A DNA stretch of 33,665 nt from Nocardioides sp. (GTDB lineage Bacteria > Actinomycetota > Actinomycetes > Propionibacteriales > Nocardioidaceae): NCBI RefSeq assembly GCF_014360585.1, contig NZ_JACIXG010000054.1:1-33665 (forward strand), read 5' to 3'. Below the pieces are notes generated by a model that saw only the letters and a list, made by a program, of their open reading frames with translations, did no database searches and was not told the origin of the DNA. The translations under genes and the position numbers were made by a program. Positions 32,097 to 33,665 of this stretch are shown here, piece after piece (the first letter of the stretch is position 1; each line of letters starts with the position of its first letter).

Positions 32097-33283
32097 ACAG
32101 TAATCGCGGGTTGGCCGCGCTCTCTGCTGGACGTGCGCGGCCGCCACATGTGGTGGCGGACCGCAAGGTCCGGCACCGACACCGCATGTACACTTCGTAC
32201 GCTCAGCAGCGCGCGATTTTAAACACAGGGGCGAGAAGAAAATCCGTCCTGCTCATCGCTGGAATGGCAGTCGCCCTCACGTTCATGATGCCAGACGAGG
32301 ATCTCGTATTGCTTAGCGTTGGTCTAGCGGCGGCGATCGGTGCAATCGGGCTGAACCTTGTCACCGGGTACGCTGGCCAGATCTCTCTTGGGCACGCCTT
32401 CTTTGTTGGATTGGGCGCTTATACCGCGTCATGTTTGGGCGCTACGGGACCGGGACGGGAGGTGGCATTGGGATGGGACGGCCTCGTTTGGTTTCCCGCG
32501 GCCTTCGTGTTGACAGGGGTTGTGGGAGTGGTCCTGGCGCCGGTGGCTGTGCGCCTACGTGGCCTTTACCTCGCGATTGTTACGCTGGGACTCGTATTGA
32601 TAGGTGTTCACTTCTTCCGTGAACTCACCCACATAACTGGTGGTGCGGGGCTTGGCAGAAGTGGGCCAAGTTTCACTTTCGCTGGGTTTGAGTTGGATGT
32701 CGACAGAAACTTTCTTGGTCTGGTGATGACAGGCGAGCAAATATCCTATCTCTTTGTCCTTATAGTGATGATCGCAATGGCAGCATGTGCCAGCAATCTT
32801 GTCCGCTCGCGTCTGGGGCGAGCATTCGCTGCGATTCGTGACCGCGATTTGGTCGCTGACCCGATGGGCATTGACCCATTTCGAGTCAAGATGACCGCGT
32901 TCGGTGTGTCATCCGCTTACGCAGGCGCAGCCGGTGCGCTGCTAGCGGCTATCACTGGCTATATCGAGCCATCTGGATTCGGCTTGTCAATGTCCATCCA
33001 GTATCTCGCGATGATTCTATTGGGAGGTCTGGCATCAATCTCCGGTTCTATAGCTGGGGCGTTGTTCATTACAGTGTTGCCGCGGCTGTCCCAGTCGCTG
33101 GCTGGACTATTGCCGTTCATGGACGATAGTGGAAGCGGCGCCGGTTTGTTGACGGCGTTCCAGCTCGAACAGATTCTGTACGGCCTCCTTATCGTGCTAT
33201 TTGTTTTGGTCGAGCCCGGCGGCTTGGTGGGTATCTGGAATCGTATTCGAAGTTATTGGCGGTCCTTCCCGTTCACCTATTAA
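32093..33283 (+). CDS. livM: Branched-chain amino acid ABC transporter permease LivM
   Basis: The product is 396 residues, with a longer N-terminus than usual (about 50 residues of basic, low-hydrophobic sequence before the first helix near 52). The core matches LivM: GLNLVTGYAGQISLGHAFFV, VRLRGLYLAIVTLGLVLIGV, ITGGAGLGRSGPSF, then RDRDLVADPMGIDPFRVKMT (the coupling loop) and MILLGGLASISGSIAGALFI. Its ATG overlaps the livH stop. The matching ATPase LivF and substrate-binding protein LivK are not in the window; degraded IS sequence follows directly. Confidence 0.92.
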   Translation: MNSNRGLAALSAGRARPPHVVADRKVRHRHRMYTSYAQQRAILNTGARRKSVLLIAGMAVALTFMMPDEDLVLLSVGLAAAIGAIGLNLVTGYAGQISLGHAFFVGLGAYTASCLGATGPGREVALGWDGLVWFPAAFVLTGVVGVVLAPVAVRLRGLYLAIVTLGLVLIGVHFFRELTHITGGAGLGRSGPSFTFAGFELDVDRNFLGLVMTGEQISYLFVLIVMIAMAACASNLVRSRLGRAFAAIRDRDLVADPMGIDPFRVKMTAFGVSSAYAGAAGALLAAITGYIEPSGFGLSMSIQYLAMILLGGLASISGSIAGALFITVLPRLSQSLAGLLPFMDDSGSGAGLLTAFQLEQILYGLLIVLFVLVEPGGLVGIWNRIRSYWRSFPFTY

Positions 33284-33297
33284 CGAATGGTGGGTAC

Positions 33298-33480
33298 CTA
33301 GTGCCGCGGATTGAAAGTGGTTGACGGTTGGCCTTCTTGAGGACCACTTCGGGGGTTCTTGGTGCACACGAAGGTGTAGCGCTGCCGTTCCAGCCGTCGA
33401 TGAACGCATGGATCTTGGTGCTGAGGTGCTTGACGGACTCGAACACGCCGCAGCGGATGGCCAGTAGCTCGACCATGCCG
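33298..33480 (-). pseudogene. 3' remnant of an IS630-type transposase
   Basis: Across shifting frames the minus strand reads FESVKHLSTKIHAFIDGWNG, then YTFVCTKNP, then EVVLKKANRQP, the C-terminal pattern of IS630-family transposases (helix with 'AFIDAWN', then 'pFvWtK', then 'vl.Ka'). Two frame changes are needed within 70 bases, so the fragment is inactive. The rest of the element is not recognisable upstream. Confidence 0.6.
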
Positions 33481-33568
33481 AGTCAGACCTCGACCAGATT
33501 GATGGCTCTTCACAATCCAGGGTGTAGTCGGGGTCTGATGTGAAGTCTCAAGAGATCGAGGACGCTTC

Positions 33569-33610
33569 TGTCTCGTGACATCGTGGACAGCCGGTCTCAC
33601 GACATCGTGG
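33569..33610. repeat. Direct repeats resembling an IS481-type terminus
   Basis: GTCTCGTGACATCGTGG at 33570-33586 and GTCTCACGACATCGTGG at 33594-33610 differ at two positions and repeat with a 24-base period. Paired GTCTC..GACATCGTGG motifs are familiar from the ends of IS481-type elements, so this is likely the left end of another insertion sequence. Confidence 0.55.
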
Positions 33611-33626
33611 CCGGTTCGGTTCAGCT

Positions 33627-33665
33627 ATGGACTCGAACCACGTGGCCGCAGACGTGCGGTGGAGA
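33627..33665 (+). CDS. Start of a probable IS481-type transposase, cut by the window edge
   Basis: An ATG at 33627, 17 bases after the terminal repeats, opens MDSNHVAADVRWR and runs off the window. The position right inside an IS-like end suggests the transposase N-terminus. Thirteen codons are too few for a sequence-based assignment. Confidence 0.3.
   Translation, partial: MDSNHVAADVRWR

Overview
The window is chromosomal DNA of a high-GC actinobacterium. Gene content, near-universal G/C third codon positions and many leaderless gene starts fit a Nocardioides-like member of the Propionibacteriales; the genus is an inference. No rRNA, tRNA or CRISPR array was seen.

Positions 1-5300 hold housekeeping-type genes: a GntR/UTRA regulator (-), a small CxxC protein (+), a membrane-anchored spermidine-synthase-like protein (-), a MerR regulator fused to a PP2C phosphatase (+) and a sulfotransferase-like protein (-). 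Two palindromic REP-like elements sit at gene 3' ends (1-100 and 4013-4111). Positions 5305-7906 (-) are a tightly coupled three-gene type VII secretion (T7SS) cassette: a WXG100-like protein, an EspG-like chaperone and a hydrolase-fold protein whose nucleophile serine is replaced by alanine.

Positions 8002-16241 are mostly core genes: an aminotransferase, a K+/H+ antiporter, a LytR_C protein, a conserved ParB-like small protein, a HerA/DUF853 ATPase, a YtcJ-type amidohydrolase, a 56-residue orphan and a second spermidine-synthase-like protein.

Positions 16367-26310 are the main T7SS locus: an RDD-FHA membrane protein, a 1501-residue EccC/EssC-type motor with an N-terminal FHA domain, two small WXG100-like proteins, a pretoxin-like secreted protein with two membrane segments, and a trio of accessory genes (two soluble ~210-residue proteins around a four-helix membrane protein). 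EccB, EccD, EccE and mycosin are not in the window. The cargo part (about 23160-26310) is visibly less GC-rich than the motor gene.

Positions 26594-33665 are a decayed, mobile-element-rich junction: a DUF3592 pseudogene, a complete ISL3-family element without target duplication and with truncated genes on both sides, then a lower-GC branched-chain amino acid ABC transporter operon (5'-truncated livG, acyl-CoA synthetase pseudogene, intact livH and livM), a degraded IS630-type transposase end, and the left end of what looks like an IS481-type element running off the window.

Functionally, the T7SS genes form the coherent theme. The FHA domains on the motor and on the RDD protein imply control by phosphothreonine signalling, and the accessory trio plus pretoxin-like protein form a cargo module that I cannot match to a described system.
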